Assembly: GCF_010728925.1 (NCBI RefSeq)
Contig: NZ_AP022608.1
Span: 3,410,001-3,474,000 of the forward strand
Origin: Mycolicibacterium gadium
GTDB lineage: Bacteria > Actinomycetota > Actinomycetes > Mycobacteriales > Mycobacteriaceae
Direction of reading: 5' to 3'
Length of the DNA stretch: 64,000 bases
Shown in pieces: positions 8,200 to 16,731 of the stretch (positions are counted from its first letter, which is position 1; each line of letters starts with the position of its first letter). The notes beneath the pieces were generated by a model, which worked only from the letters and a program-made list of their open reading frames with translations, was not told the DNA's origin and made no database searches. Both the position numbers and the translations under genes were made by a program.

Positions 8200-8888
8200 G
8201 CGCTCGTCTCACGGTGCGGATCGGCGACGGGTTTCGATTCGGCAGACCCGCGCTGGCGCAGGAAGATCGACAGTCCGATGATCGCCGCGACCGCAATGAA
8301 CTCGCTCTGCCAGTTCTGCATCGACTCGAACCAGAACTGCGCGGTGGTCACGTACCGCCACATCGAGATCGCCGACTGCCCGTGCTGGAGCTGCTCCTCG
8401 TTGAAAGCGCTGACACCGCCAAGTGCGTGCAGCGCCCACGATGCAAAGAACAGCGCGAAGAACGCGATCACCAACGAATGCTCATAGACGGCCAGCGGCC
8501 ATCCGCCGTGCCGCACAGGCCAAGGTGAACTCCGCTTGGCGGCTTCGCGGGGATCGGCATCCTGAGGTGCAGGCTTCTTCAACGGCTTGGACTCCGATGA
8601 GCCTTTCTGGTACAGCAACGCGGTCAGGACGACGTACATCCCCATCTGAAGAAACTCTGATTCCCAGTTCTCGAACGTCGCCTCGATGAAGTTCCCGGTG
8701 GTGAGGTATTGCAGCACCGAAAGCTGTTCGGGCGAACCGTGTTCGAGTTGTTCCTGGTTGTAGGTTGCGGCACCGGAAACGACCATGCCCGCGAAGAACA
8801 CCGCGAAGAAACCGAGGCATGCCAGCAATAGTCCGTTCTCACGGACCCAGTCCCGCCAAGACCGATTAACCGCCGTCGCGCGAGTCAT
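8196..8888 (-). CDS. DUF6766-like four-span membrane protein with internal repeat
   Basis: A 230-residue membrane protein with about four membrane helices. It is built from two homologous halves: each has a first helix, a loop with an (N/F)xEQLxHG motif, a (Y/R)(L/Y)(T)T segment, a WxSEF motif and a final helix ending in SAESKP or SSESKP. I associate this arrangement with the DUF6766 family; function unknown. The ATG at 8888 has GGAGCG upstream and is preferred over a GTG-type start further out. The gene starts 23 bases inside the end of the GAF-ANTAR gene, so the two are probably co-transcribed, and its stop overlaps the start of the S51-like gene. Confidence 0.75.
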   Translation of the reverse strand: MTRATAVNRSWRDWVRENGLLLACLGFFAVFFAGMVVSGAATYNQEQLEHGSPEQLSVLQYLTTGNFIEATFENWESEFLQMGMYVVLTALLYQKGSSESKPLKKPAPQDADPREAAKRSSPWPVRHGGWPLAVYEHSLVIAFFALFFASWALHALGGVSAFNEEQLQHGQSAISMWRYVTTAQFWFESMQNWQSEFIAVAAIIGLSIFLRQRGSAESKPVADPHRETSA

Positions 8889-9573
8889 TACCGCTCCGAG
8901 TATCGATGACCCGTTGAGCAATGTCGGCCAGCCGAGTATTGCTGTCCTGCGAGAGCCGTCTGAGCATCTCGAACGCCCGCACGTCGTCGACGTTGTATCG
9001 CTCCATGATGATGCCCTTGGCCTGGCCGATTCGGTCCCTGGTGGTCAGCGCCGATTGCAATTGCTCACCCTGCCTACTCGCCAGAATCGCCGCAGCCGCG
9101 TGCGCGGCGAGAACAGTCGCGATGGTCTCATCCTCGCCGTCGAACGAATTCGCTTCGAAACTGAACATATTCAGCGCGCCAGCGGTCCGATCGGCGGTAT
9201 ACAGCTTGACCGACAGCCCACTGAGCACACCGAGCTCGACGACTGCGGGCGAATATTTCGGCCAGCGCTTCTCGGTCCGGAAATCGTCGGTGCGCACGAT
9301 CAGATCGTCTATCGCAGCCTGCACGCAAGGCCCCTCGTCGAACTTCATCTGCAGGTCGTCGAGGGTGTGAGGTAGCTCGGAGGTGCCGGCCAGCGATTCG
9401 TACTTGCCGTTCCTGCCGACGAGCAGAACCCCCGCCGTGTCGACACCCGGAATCAGTTCTTTCGCCGTCTCGGTGACGTCGGACAAGACTTCGCCGACAC
9501 TGCGAGGCGACGCGGCAGCGCGCGCCAACTCGGCCATGCGGCGAGCCAGGTCGTGGTTCCGTACGTCAGTCAT
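8866..9573 (-). CDS. GAF-ANTAR transcription antitermination regulator
   Basis: A 235-residue cytoplasmic regulator. A GAF domain spans about residues 20-165 and a C-terminal ANTAR RNA-binding domain about 170-230 (start of the domain: LTTRDRIGQAKGIIMER). ANTAR proteins bind paired hairpins in nascent RNA and prevent termination; the GAF domain presumably senses a small molecule or redox state. GAF-ANTAR proteins are abundant in mycobacteria. The start is set at the ATG at 9573 (MTDVRNHD), since residues encoded upstream do not resemble the family. It heads a leftward group with the DUF6766-like and S51-like genes. The RNA target is not evident locally. Confidence 0.85.
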   Translation of the reverse strand: MTDVRNHDLARRMAELARAAASPRSVGEVLSDVTETAKELIPGVDTAGVLLVGRNGKYESLAGTSELPHTLDDLQMKFDEGPCVQAAIDDLIVRTDDFRTEKRWPKYSPAVVELGVLSGLSVKLYTADRTAGALNMFSFEANSFDGEDETIATVLAAHAAAAILASRQGEQLQSALTTRDRIGQAKGIIMERYNVDDVRAFEMLRRLSQDSNTRLADIAQRVIDTRSGNDSRDGG

Positions 9574-9762
9574 CGCTACAGTCTTCCCAATCCAGCTGTC
9601 CGATACACGAACGTTTGCCATCTCACACAGCGGGCAGTCCCAGTAGAGGCTTGCGTGGTGGTCGACCTCTACGCACGGCCAAGGTTCCGTCGGTTCAGAC
9701 CTGAGTGCCGACGGGGCCGACTTTCTAGAGTCACTCTCTTAATTGTAGTAACGTGACCATGC

Positions 9763-10977
9763 ATGGGCGCCTCCAATGTCTGGATCCTCGGTGGGTATCA
9801 GAGTGATTTCGCCCGTAACCTCACCCGTGAGGGACACGATTTCGCCGACCTGACCTGCGAAGTCGTGGACTCCACACTCGCCTCCGCAAAGGTCGCCGCA
9901 TCCGACATTGAGGTCGTACACCTGGGCAACGCCTTCGGCGAGATGTTCGCCAGGCAGGGCCACCTCGGCGCCATGCCCGCCACCGTCAACAGCGGCTTGT
10001 GGGACACGCCCGCGTCGAGGCACGAGGCCGCGTGTGCCTCGGGCAGTGTCGCGACACTGGCGGCTATCGCGGATCTCCGTTCGGGCGCATACCGAACCGC
10101 GTTGGTTCTGGGCGTCGAGCTGGAGAAGACGGTGCACGGCGACACCGCCGCCCAGTACCTCGGCGCGGCGGCGTGGACCGACCACGAGGGCGCCGGCGTC
10201 AAATTCATGTGGCCGCACATGTTCGACAGACTGGCCGCCGAGTACGACCGCCGCTACGGCATCGACGACGCGCACCTGCGCGCGATCGCCCAAGTCAACT
10301 TCGCCAACGCGCGCAACAACCCCAATGCGCAGACGCGAGGGTGGGCGGTTCCGGACCCGATCACCGCCGATGACGACGCGAACCCCGTAATCGACGGGCG
10401 CATCCGTCGCTTCGACTGCAGCCAGATGACCGACGGGGCCGCGGGCATCGTCCTCGTCACCGACGATTGGCTGCGCGACCACCCCGCCGCACGTCCGCTC
10501 GGACGAATCGACGGCTGGGGCCACCGCACCGTCGGCCTCGGCCTGCAGCAGAAACTCGACCATTCGGCCGACCACCCCTACGTGTTGCCCCACGTGCGCA
10601 CGGCGGTGCTCGACGCGTTCGACCGGGCGCGCGTCACCCTCGATGACGTCGACGGCTTCGAGGTGCACGACTGCTTCACGCCGAGCGAGTATCTCGCGAT
10701 CGACCACATCGGCCTCACCGGACCCGGCGAATCGTGGAAAGCCATCGAGAACGGCGAGATCGAGATGGGTGGGCTGCTGCCGATCAACCCCAGCGGCGGC
10801 CTGATCGGCGGCGGGCATCCCGTCGGCGCGTCCGGCGTGCGCATGCTCCTGGACGCCGCTAAGCAAGTCAGCGGCGGTGCGGGCGATTACCAGGTCGAGG
10901 GCGCAAAGACGTTCGGCACCTTGAACTTCGGCGGAAGCACCGCCACCACCGTCAGTTTCGTCGTGAGCGGAGTGTGA
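9763..10977 (+). CDS. SCP2-type thiolase / acetyl-CoA acetyltransferase (Rv0914c-like)
   Basis: A 404-residue thiolase-superfamily protein. The nucleophile cysteine sits in HEAACASGS (about residue 92). The later His and active-site loop appear as EVHDCFTPSEY and NPSGGLIGGGHPVGASG, as in non-decarboxylating SCP2-thiolases that cleave 3-ketoacyl-CoA. It is followed one base later by a carotenoid oxygenase gene, matching my knowledge of the Rv0914c-Rv0913c pair in M. tuberculosis. No strong Shine-Dalgarno precedes the ATG; an AT-rich patch (TTAATTGTAGTAAC) lies about 20 bases upstream. Likely role: thiolytic step on a lipid-like CoA ester linked to the oxygenase. Substrate unknown. Confidence 0.85.
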   Translation: MGASNVWILGGYQSDFARNLTREGHDFADLTCEVVDSTLASAKVAASDIEVVHLGNAFGEMFARQGHLGAMPATVNSGLWDTPASRHEAACASGSVATLAAIADLRSGAYRTALVLGVELEKTVHGDTAAQYLGAAAWTDHEGAGVKFMWPHMFDRLAAEYDRRYGIDDAHLRAIAQVNFANARNNPNAQTRGWAVPDPITADDDANPVIDGRIRRFDCSQMTDGAAGIVLVTDDWLRDHPAARPLGRIDGWGHRTVGLGLQQKLDHSADHPYVLPHVRTAVLDAFDRARVTLDDVDGFEVHDCFTPSEYLAIDHIGLTGPGESWKAIENGEIEMGGLLPINPSGGLIGGGHPVGASGVRMLLDAAKQVSGGAGDYQVEGAKTFGTLNFGGSTATTVSFVVSGV

Positions 10978-10978
10978 G

Positions 10979-12502
10979 ATGAGTGTGAACGTGGAGGTCG
11001 TCGGGAAGTTTCTGTCGACGCTGCCAGAGGACGACGACCATCCGTACCGCACCGGACCGTGGCGCCCACAGACCACCGAGTGGGATGCCGACGATCTGCA
11101 GGCGGTCGAGGGCGAGATTCCGCACGACCTCGATGGCGTGTACCTGCGCAACACCGAAAACCCCCTGCACCCCGCGCTGAAGTTCTACCACCCGTTCGAC
11201 GGCGACGGCATGGTGCACGTCGTCGGATTCCGTGACGGAAAGGCGTTCTACCGCAACAGGTTCGTGCGTACCGACGGTTTCGCCGCGGAGAACGAGGAGG
11301 GCGGCCCGTTGTGGCCGGGCCTCGCCGAACCGATCCAGCTCGCCAAACGCGACTACGGTTGGGGCGCACGGACGCTGATGAAGGACGCGTCGAGTACCGA
11401 TGTGATCGTGCACCGCGGCACGGCCTTGACGAGCCACTACCAGTGCGGCGACATGTACCGCATCGATCCCTTCACTGGAAACACGTTGGGTAAGCAGGAC
11501 TTCAACGGCGGGTTCCCCTTCGAATGGGGGGTTTCGGCGCACCCGAAGGTCGACGACCGCACCGGCGAGTTGCTGTTCTTCACCTACAGCAAGGAAGCGC
11601 CATACATGCGCTACGGCGTCGTCGACGCCGCCAATGATCTGGTGCATTTCACCGATATCCCGCTTCCCGGACCGCGACTCCCTCATGACATGGCGTTCAC
11701 CGAAAACTATGCGATCCTCAACGACTTTCCGCTGTTCTGGGATCCGAAGCTGCTGCAGTCCGGCGTCCACTTCCCCGGTTTTCACCGAGATATGCCGTCC
11801 CGGTTCGCGGTCATCCCCCGCCGCGGCGGCCCCGAGGAGATCCGGTGGTTCGAAGCCGAACCAACCTTCGTCCTGCACTGGGTCAACGCCTACGAGGACG
11901 GCGATGAGATCGTCCTCGACGGCTTCTTCGAAGGTGACCCCACGCCGGTCGACACCCTGACCGGCGACAAGTACAAGAAGGCTTTCCGGTATCTCGCCCT
12001 CGACGGGTTGCAGACCAACCTTCATCGCTGGCGTTTCAACCTGGTCACCGGTGAGACGCGCGAAGAACGCCTGTCGGACTCCACGACCGAATTCGGCATG
12101 ATCAACGGTGGCTACGCGGGCAGCGAGTACCGATACACCTATGCCGCAACGGGTAAGCCGGGATGGTTCCTGTTCGACGGCTTGGTGAAGCACGACGTTG
12201 CGACGGGCGCCGAGGAACGTTTCGCATTCGACGACGGCGTGTACGGCAGCGAGACCGCGATGGCACCGCGGGTGGGGAGCAGCGCCGAGGACGACGGTTA
12301 CCTCGTGACGCTGACCACCGACATGAACGCCGACGCCTCGTACTGTCTGGTGTTCGACGCGGCCCGACTCACCGACGGACCGGTGTGCAAACTCGCACTG
12401 CCGGAAAGGATTTCCAGCGGCACCCACTCGACGTGGGCACCCGGCTCGGAGCTTCGGCGCTGGCGAGACACCGACACCGCGGCCGGCGCGGTCGGTCTGT
12501 AG
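10979..12502 (+). CDS. carotenoid cleavage oxygenase family protein (Rv0913c-like)
   Basis: A 507-residue protein of the carotenoid oxygenase/RPE65 family: seven-bladed propeller iron enzymes that use four histidines to hold Fe(II) and split double bonds of carotenoids, stilbenes or lignin-type phenolics. Family signatures include YLRNTENP near residue 57, YHPFDGDGMVH near 77, and further His-containing motifs (LTSHYQCGDMYR, FSLHW-like FVLHWVNAYEDG, and GTHSTWAPG near the end). The ATG lies one base after the thiolase stop and the next gene begins immediately after its stop, so the three form an operon. Family is firm; the true substrate is open. Confidence 0.88.
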   Translation: MSVNVEVVGKFLSTLPEDDDHPYRTGPWRPQTTEWDADDLQAVEGEIPHDLDGVYLRNTENPLHPALKFYHPFDGDGMVHVVGFRDGKAFYRNRFVRTDGFAAENEEGGPLWPGLAEPIQLAKRDYGWGARTLMKDASSTDVIVHRGTALTSHYQCGDMYRIDPFTGNTLGKQDFNGGFPFEWGVSAHPKVDDRTGELLFFTYSKEAPYMRYGVVDAANDLVHFTDIPLPGPRLPHDMAFTENYAILNDFPLFWDPKLLQSGVHFPGFHRDMPSRFAVIPRRGGPEEIRWFEAEPTFVLHWVNAYEDGDEIVLDGFFEGDPTPVDTLTGDKYKKAFRYLALDGLQTNLHRWRFNLVTGETREERLSDSTTEFGMINGGYAGSEYRYTYAATGKPGWFLFDGLVKHDVATGAEERFAFDDGVYGSETAMAPRVGSSAEDDGYLVTLTTDMNADASYCLVFDAARLTDGPVCKLALPERISSGTHSTWAPGSELRRWRDTDTAAGAVGL

Positions 12503-13396
12503 GTGACCAAGCCGGACCCCAACGCCGTCGCACGCATGTTGGGGCTCCTCGGCGACGAGTGGACCCTGCTCGTCGTCCAACAGGCGCTCCTCGGGGCGGC
12601 CCGCTACGGCGACTTCCGCGCTCGGCTACCCATATCGAACTCCGTGCTGACGGCACGGCTGCGATTGTTGACCGGTGAAGCGCTGCTCAAAAGCCGTTCC
12701 TATCAATCGAATCCACCGCGTTCGGAATACGTCATCACCGAGCGCTCCCGATCGCTGTGGCCGGTGCTGCTGTCGATCTGGGAGTGGGAACGCCACTGGG
12801 TGCCCGACCACGACGATCCCCTGCCCGGCATGCGTCACGCATCGTGCGGCGGCGACTTCGCACCGGTGGTCACGTGCGGCTCATGCGGAGAGGCTGCGAG
12901 CGAGAAGGACGTCGTCGCACAGTGGGGTCCGAGCGGCTCATGGTCGCGGTCGATTCCAGTGGCGGCGACACGACGACGGTCGGCGTCCGATCAGTCCGCA
13001 GGGTTATTCCCTCAGACGATGAGCGTCATGGGCAACCGATGGGGATTCGCGCTGTTGGTCGCCGCGTTCGTGGGGATGAGTCGGTTCACCGATTTCCAGA
13101 CGCAGCTGGGCGCACCCCCGGGCTCGATCGCCGACCGGCTGGCGACCTTCACGGCCAACGGGGTGTTCGAGATGTCCGACAACCGATACCGCCTGACCGA
13201 GAAGGGGCGGGCGCTGTTTCCGGTCCTGGTGACCGCCCTGCAGTGGGCGCAGCGCTGGTACCAGTCACCCGAGGGGCCCGCGGTCGCCCTCGCCCACACG
13301 GCGTGTGGCCGCCAGTTCGTTCCAGTCCTGACCTGCGATCAGTGCTCCGAACCACTGCGCGGCGCGCATGTCGCCGCGGTCGAGAAAACTAGCTGA
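12503..13396 (+). CDS. tandem HxlR-type transcriptional regulator with two metal-site-like motifs
   Basis: A 297-residue regulator made of two HxlR winged-helix units (about 1-100 and 170-265). Each is followed by the same cysteine motif, HxxC-x9-CxxC (HASC...TCGSC and HTAC...TCDQC), which could hold zinc or sense oxidants. Single-domain HxlR proteins act as dimers, so this is in effect a fused dimer. GTG directly after the TAG of the oxygenase gene is taken as the start. Position at the end of the thiolase/oxygenase operon suggests local control of those genes. The two zinc-like motifs are my observation; metal binding is inference. Confidence 0.8.
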   Translation: MTKPDPNAVARMLGLLGDEWTLLVVQQALLGAARYGDFRARLPISNSVLTARLRLLTGEALLKSRSYQSNPPRSEYVITERSRSLWPVLLSIWEWERHWVPDHDDPLPGMRHASCGGDFAPVVTCGSCGEAASEKDVVAQWGPSGSWSRSIPVAATRRRSASDQSAGLFPQTMSVMGNRWGFALLVAAFVGMSRFTDFQTQLGAPPGSIADRLATFTANGVFEMSDNRYRLTEKGRALFPVLVTALQWAQRWYQSPEGPAVALAHTACGRQFVPVLTCDQCSEPLRGAHVAAVEKTS

Positions 13397-13402
13397 AAAG
13401 TT

Positions 13403-13429
13403 CTGGCACTCTCGGCATGCGAGTGCTAA
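13403..13429 (+). promoter_or_regulatory. CIRCE operator (HrcA site)
   Basis: CTGGCACTC, a nine-base spacer, then GAGTGCTAA. This matches the CIRCE consensus TTAGCACTC-N9-GAGTGCTAA except for two bases in the left arm. It lies about 70 bases before the Hsp20 start, so the repressor HrcA should control that gene as a heat-shock member. Confidence 0.85.
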
Positions 13430-13501
13430 TCTCGCAGGTGCACAGTGATTTGGTCGCCCGCCAGGGTGGCGGGCTCTGAACGATTGAGGAGGTGGATTGC
13501 T

Positions 13502-13951
13502 GTGCTGCGTTTTGATCCGTTCAGTGACCTTGATGCGTTGACCCGGGGCTTGCTGACCAGCCAGACCGGATCGAATCGGACCCCTCGGTTCATGCCGATG
13601 GACCTCTGCAAGATCGATGATCATTACGTCCTGACCGCCGACCTGCCCGGTATCGATCCCGGTTCGGTGGATGTCGACGTCGACAGCGGCACCCTCACGA
13701 TCTCCGCGCATCGCACCGCCCGTTCAGAGGACGCCGTCCAGTGGTTGGCGAACGAGCGGTTCTTCGGCACCTACCGCAGGCAGCTTTCCCTCGGGGAAGG
13801 CATCGATGCATCGGCGATTTCGGCGACCTACGAGAACGGCGTGCTGACCGTGACGATCCCGGTCGCCGAGCGCGCGAAGCCGCGCAAGATCGAGGTCGCC
13901 CATAGCGGCAGACAACAGTCGATCGAGCCGACCACCGTCGAGTCCGAGTAG
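13502..13951 (+). CDS. Hsp20/alpha-crystallin small heat-shock protein (18-kDa antigen-like)
   Basis: A 149-residue small heat-shock protein. The alpha-crystallin domain covers about residues 35-130 (ADLPGIDPGSVDVDVDSG, then a C-terminal ENGVLTVTIPV motif that corresponds to the family's dimer-contact strand). The N terminus, LRFDPFSDLDALTRG, resembles the M. leprae 18-kDa antigen group. The start is a GTG at 13502 with GAGGAGG about nine bases upstream; earlier in-frame codons overlap the promoter region. A CIRCE operator precedes it. It acts as an ATP-independent holdase for unfolding proteins in the cytoplasm. Confidence 0.9.
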   Translation: MLRFDPFSDLDALTRGLLTSQTGSNRTPRFMPMDLCKIDDHYVLTADLPGIDPGSVDVDVDSGTLTISAHRTARSEDAVQWLANERFFGTYRRQLSLGEGIDASAISATYENGVLTVTIPVAERAKPRKIEVAHSGRQQSIEPTTVESE

Positions 13952-13967
13952 CCACTACATCGAGACT

Positions 13968-14009
13968 GCGGGCAGATCGCGATTCAGCTCGAAACCGCGA
14001 TCTGTCCGC
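13968..14009. terminator. hairpin between convergent Hsp20 and acetyltransferase genes
   Basis: Arms GCGGGCAGATCGCG (13968-13981) and CGCGATCTGTCCGC (13996-14009) pair over 14 bases with one mismatch around a 14-base loop. It lies between convergent genes and lacks a strong T-run, as is usual for mycobacterial terminators. It could serve both directions. Confidence 0.6.
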
Positions 14010-14033
14010 GGTTTCGGCGCACCCGAGAGCGGC

Positions 14034-14630
14034 TCACGTGTGACGGTCCAGCCGGTACCGCAGGTTGTTGCGCACCGACGGCCATTCGATATCCAGAATC
14101 GAGTACACGACGGTGTCGCGCCGCGATCCGTCGGCCAGCAACTGGTTACTGCGCAACACACCATCGAGCTTGGCGCCTAGGCCCTCGATCGCTCTCCGGC
14201 TGGCGAAGTTGAAGAAGTGCGTCCGGAATTCGACTGCGACACAATCCAACTCATCGAAGGCGTGGCCGAGCATCAGCAGCTTCGTCTCACTGTTGACCCC
14301 GCTGCGCCGGGCCGATTCCACGTACCACGTGTTGCCGATCTCGAGTCTCCGGTTGGCCGGGTCCACGTTCATGAAGCTCGACGAGCCGACGAACGAGCCG
14401 TCCAGGCGACGCACGACCATGGTCAGCCCCGTATCCGGCGTCTGCACCGCCAGCCGGGCGTCGACCCATCGCTCGACCGCCTCCGGGGCCGGCGCCGCGG
14501 TGAACCACAGGCTACCGAGCTCACCGTCGGCCGCAGCCGCTTTGATCTCCGGAACATGTTCTGAGCTAAGGGGTTCCAGCTTGACCCAGCGGTCCCCGGT
14601 CAGCGTGACCGGTTCGACGAACCCGCTCAT
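14034..14630 (-). CDS. GNAT family acetyltransferase (RimJ/RimL-like)
   Basis: A 198-residue GNAT N-acetyltransferase. The acetyl-CoA binding region is around ARRSGVNSETKLLML (the usual R/QxxGxG/A loop reads RRSGVN), and later strands include FFNFASRRAIEGLGAKLDG, typical of the RimJ/RimL group that acetylates protein N termini or small amines. The start is the ATG at 14630, which overlaps the TGA of the upstream membrane gene (ATGA), so the two are coupled. Substrate unknown. Confidence 0.82.
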   Translation of the reverse strand: MSGFVEPVTLTGDRWVKLEPLSSEHVPEIKAAAADGELGSLWFTAAPAPEAVERWVDARLAVQTPDTGLTMVVRRLDGSFVGSSSFMNVDPANRRLEIGNTWYVESARRSGVNSETKLLMLGHAFDELDCVAVEFRTHFFNFASRRAIEGLGAKLDGVLRSNQLLADGSRRDTVVYSILDIEWPSVRNNLRYRLDRHT

Positions 14631-15064
14631 GACGTTCTCACAGTGGCCGCCGACCACGCGGCGACCATCGTCATCACCGACAGTACCGCCGCCACGATAG
14701 CCACCGCGACTCCGACATAGAGTCCGAATCCCGCCGACACCGGCGTGTACACGTAGAGCCGGTAGTAGAACGCCGTGAGGACCACCAGCAACACCGAAAT
14801 GGCCAGCGCCGCCGACGATGCCACTCGGGCCGACAACCCCCGCGCCGCCATCGCTCCCGCCACGATCAAGGTCGCTGACAGCAGGACGATGAGCTGACCG
14901 ACGCCGAAGCCGGATAACCGGTTCCGCAACTCATCCATATCACCCACCACGCCGCCGACCGCGCTGGCGCGAGCACCGTCAGCCGTCAACCAGGGCATCC
15001 ACGCATTGACCACAAGAACCGTCGCGCACAGTGCGACCAGCCATCCGGGACGCAGGCGCGACAT
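14627..15064 (-). CDS. four-span membrane protein (possibly Rv0912-like)
   Basis: A 145-residue membrane protein with about four helices (roughly residues 8-28, 55-75, 80-100 and 115-140) and the motif FYYRLYVYTP between helices three and four. It is translationally coupled to the acetyltransferase downstream. Position near the thiolase/carotenoid-oxygenase pair and orientation are compatible with the M. tuberculosis transmembrane gene Rv0912, but that is a position-based guess. No function can be assigned. Confidence 0.6.
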   Translation of the reverse strand: MSRLRPGWLVALCATVLVVNAWMPWLTADGARASAVGGVVGDMDELRNRLSGFGVGQLIVLLSATLIVAGAMAARGLSARVASSAALAISVLLVVLTAFYYRLYVYTPVSAGFGLYVGVAVAIVAAVLSVMTMVAAWSAATVRTS

Positions 15065-15080
15065 GCGTGAAGACTACGGT

Positions 15081-15533
15081 ATGACGATGACCGAACTTCC
15101 CGACTGGGCGCGCCACATAGACATGGCTCCTCACCCCGAGGGCGGCTATTTCAAGGAGACCTGGCGCAGCGAGTTGACGGTGCCCCAATCGGCACTTCCA
15201 CTGGATTACAACGGCCCGCGTAACGCGGGGACGGCCATCCTGTTCCTCCTGATGCCGGACCAGCAGTCGGCATGGCACACCGTGCGCAGTGCCGAGCTGT
15301 GGCTGTATCACTCCGGCGGGCCGCTGCTCCTCGAGTTCGGTCCCGAACAGGACACCGCCACAACACATCTACTCGGCTCGGACATCATGGGTGGCGAGAG
15401 CCCGCAGATCATCGTGCCGCCGGGGCACTGGCAGCGCGCCCGCCCGCGTGACGATCAGCCCTGCCTTGTCAGCTGTGTCGTGGTCCCGGGATTCGACTTC
15501 GCCGACTTCGCTCTCGGAGCCCCAGCCGACTGA
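15081..15533 (+). CDS. cupin_5 / DUF985 family protein
   Basis: About 150 residues matching the DUF985 cupin family: starts with a DWARHIDMAPHPEGGYFKETW stretch, has SAWHTVRSAELWLYHSGG in the core barrel and a PPGHWQRARP strand near the end. Cupins of this group are small beta-barrels; some bind metals or sugars, but no catalytic role is established. ATG at 15081 is chosen because the family begins close to it; two further Met codons (15063, 15087) are possible. It is divergent from the membrane gene, whose start codon is only 16 bases away. Confidence 0.75.
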   Translation: MTMTELPDWARHIDMAPHPEGGYFKETWRSELTVPQSALPLDYNGPRNAGTAILFLLMPDQQSAWHTVRSAELWLYHSGGPLLLEFGPEQDTATTHLLGSDIMGGESPQIIVPPGHWQRARPRDDQPCLVSCVVVPGFDFADFALGAPAD

Positions 15534-15537
15534 TTCG

Positions 15538-15915
15538 TCAGACCCGGCCGGCGCGCAGCTTGTCCAGCCGTCGCCGGTCCCGCTTCGTCGGCCTGCCCGC
15601 GCCACGATCGCGGACGGCGATCGCGATCGTCTCGGTGGGCTCGGGTTTGGGCGTTCGGTCCAGGAAGCACGTCGCCGCATCGGCGGCGCCCACCCGCTTC
15701 TGGATCACCCGCACCACCTCGACCACCCGCATGGTCTGGCCCACCAGTGCGCGTACCTCGTCACCCGGCGACACCGTGGTGGCGGGTTTCGCGGGACGAC
15801 CGTTCACCCGCACGTGTCCACCCCGGCAGGCGTCGGCGGCGTCCGGCCGCGTCTTGACGAGCCGGACCGACCACAGCCATCTGTCCACGCGGGTCGATTC
15901 CACGCCTTCAATCAT
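15538..15915 (-). CDS. S4-domain RNA-binding protein (Hsp15-like)
   Basis: A 125-residue protein with an N-terminal S4 domain (RVDRWLWSVRLVKTRPDA, then GGHVRVNGRPAKP). The basic C-terminal tail ends in RPTKRDRRRLDKLR. This matches the Hsp15/YrfH-type proteins that bind stalled 50S subunits with attached nascent chain. The ATG at 15915 is preferred because the S4 domain starts about 10 residues later. It is convergent with the cupin gene, five bases apart. Confidence 0.82.
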   Translation of the reverse strand: MIEGVESTRVDRWLWSVRLVKTRPDAADACRGGHVRVNGRPAKPATTVSPGDEVRALVGQTMRVVEVVRVIQKRVGAADAATCFLDRTPKPEPTETIAIAVRDRGAGRPTKRDRRRLDKLRAGRV

Positions 15916-16074
15916 GGACCAGGTGGTGAACCACGCACCGGGCCGATTCGTCGTATTACGAGAACGCACCGCAACCGCAGCCTTATTGTGACCTTATGGA
16001 AGCCTTATTTTTCTTAAGAATTCGTGTACCGTAGGCGTCGGGCTCACGCACTGCAGCCATGGAAGGAAGGCGAC

Positions 16075-16731
16075 ATGCAACACGCACCTGCACGGATCGT
16101 CCTGGTCACCGGCGGATCGCGGGGTATCGGCGCGGAGATCGCCCGACAACTCGCCAGCCCCGACACCCATGTCGTGGTGAACTTCCGCAAGCGAGCCGAG
16201 CGAGCCGAATCCATCGCTCAGGCCATCCGTGACGCCGGTGGCCACGCATCAACGCTGCGCGCCGACATCTCCGACGAGGCCGAGTGCGCGGCCATGATCG
16301 ACACCATCTCGCATCGCTTCGGTCGTCTGGACGCCGCCATCCTCAACGCATCCGTCGGTCCCGAAGCGGGCGATGATCTCGGAAACGCGAAACGTCTCAA
16401 CCGCGATGCACAGCGCCGCATCGCGTTGAAGACCGTGCCCCTGATGCCGGCCGGCGGACGCATCGTGTTCGTCACGAGCCACGCGGCCCATTTCTTTCCC
16501 CATCGCGCGGTGCCCAAGGGGCAGACCGCCGTTGCCGCGAGCAAGTGGGCAGGCGAAACCGCTTTGTATGCGTTGCGTTCGGAATTCCGCCGTGCCGGAG
16601 TGCATTTCACGGTGGTCTCCGGTGACAGCGCAGACGCGGCGTTCGCCGCTGCAATCGCCAACGCCGCCAGCACCCCGAACCCGTCCGGAATCGTGTACGT
16701 CGGCGGCGCTGATTCGCTGAAGATCGCCTAG
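16075..16731 (+). CDS. SDR-fold protein lacking the catalytic tyrosine
   Basis: A 218-residue short-chain dehydrogenase-like protein. The cofactor motif TGGSRGIG is intact (residues about 12-19) and NxxxG-type sequence (LNASVG) is present. The catalytic YxxxK reads VAASK, with Val where Tyr is required, and the protein is some 30 residues shorter than usual in its central part. It may be a binding or regulatory relative rather than an active oxidoreductase. GGAAGG lies about nine bases before the ATG at 16075. The upstream region is AT-rich and contains the perfect palindrome TTCTTAAGAA (16011-16020), a possible operator. Confidence 0.75.
   Translation: MQHAPARIVLVTGGSRGIGAEIARQLASPDTHVVVNFRKRAERAESIAQAIRDAGGHASTLRADISDEAECAAMIDTISHRFGRLDAAILNASVGPEAGDDLGNAKRLNRDAQRRIALKTVPLMPAGGRIVFVTSHAAHFFPHRAVPKGQTAVAASKWAGETALYALRSEFRRAGVHFTVVSGDSADAAFAAAIANAASTPNPSGIVYVGGADSLKIA

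Noticed and set aside
10952..12580. Minus-strand open frame of 542 codons over the carotenoid oxygenase
   Set aside because: Antisense shadow; the plus-strand frame has the propeller and iron-ligand motifs.
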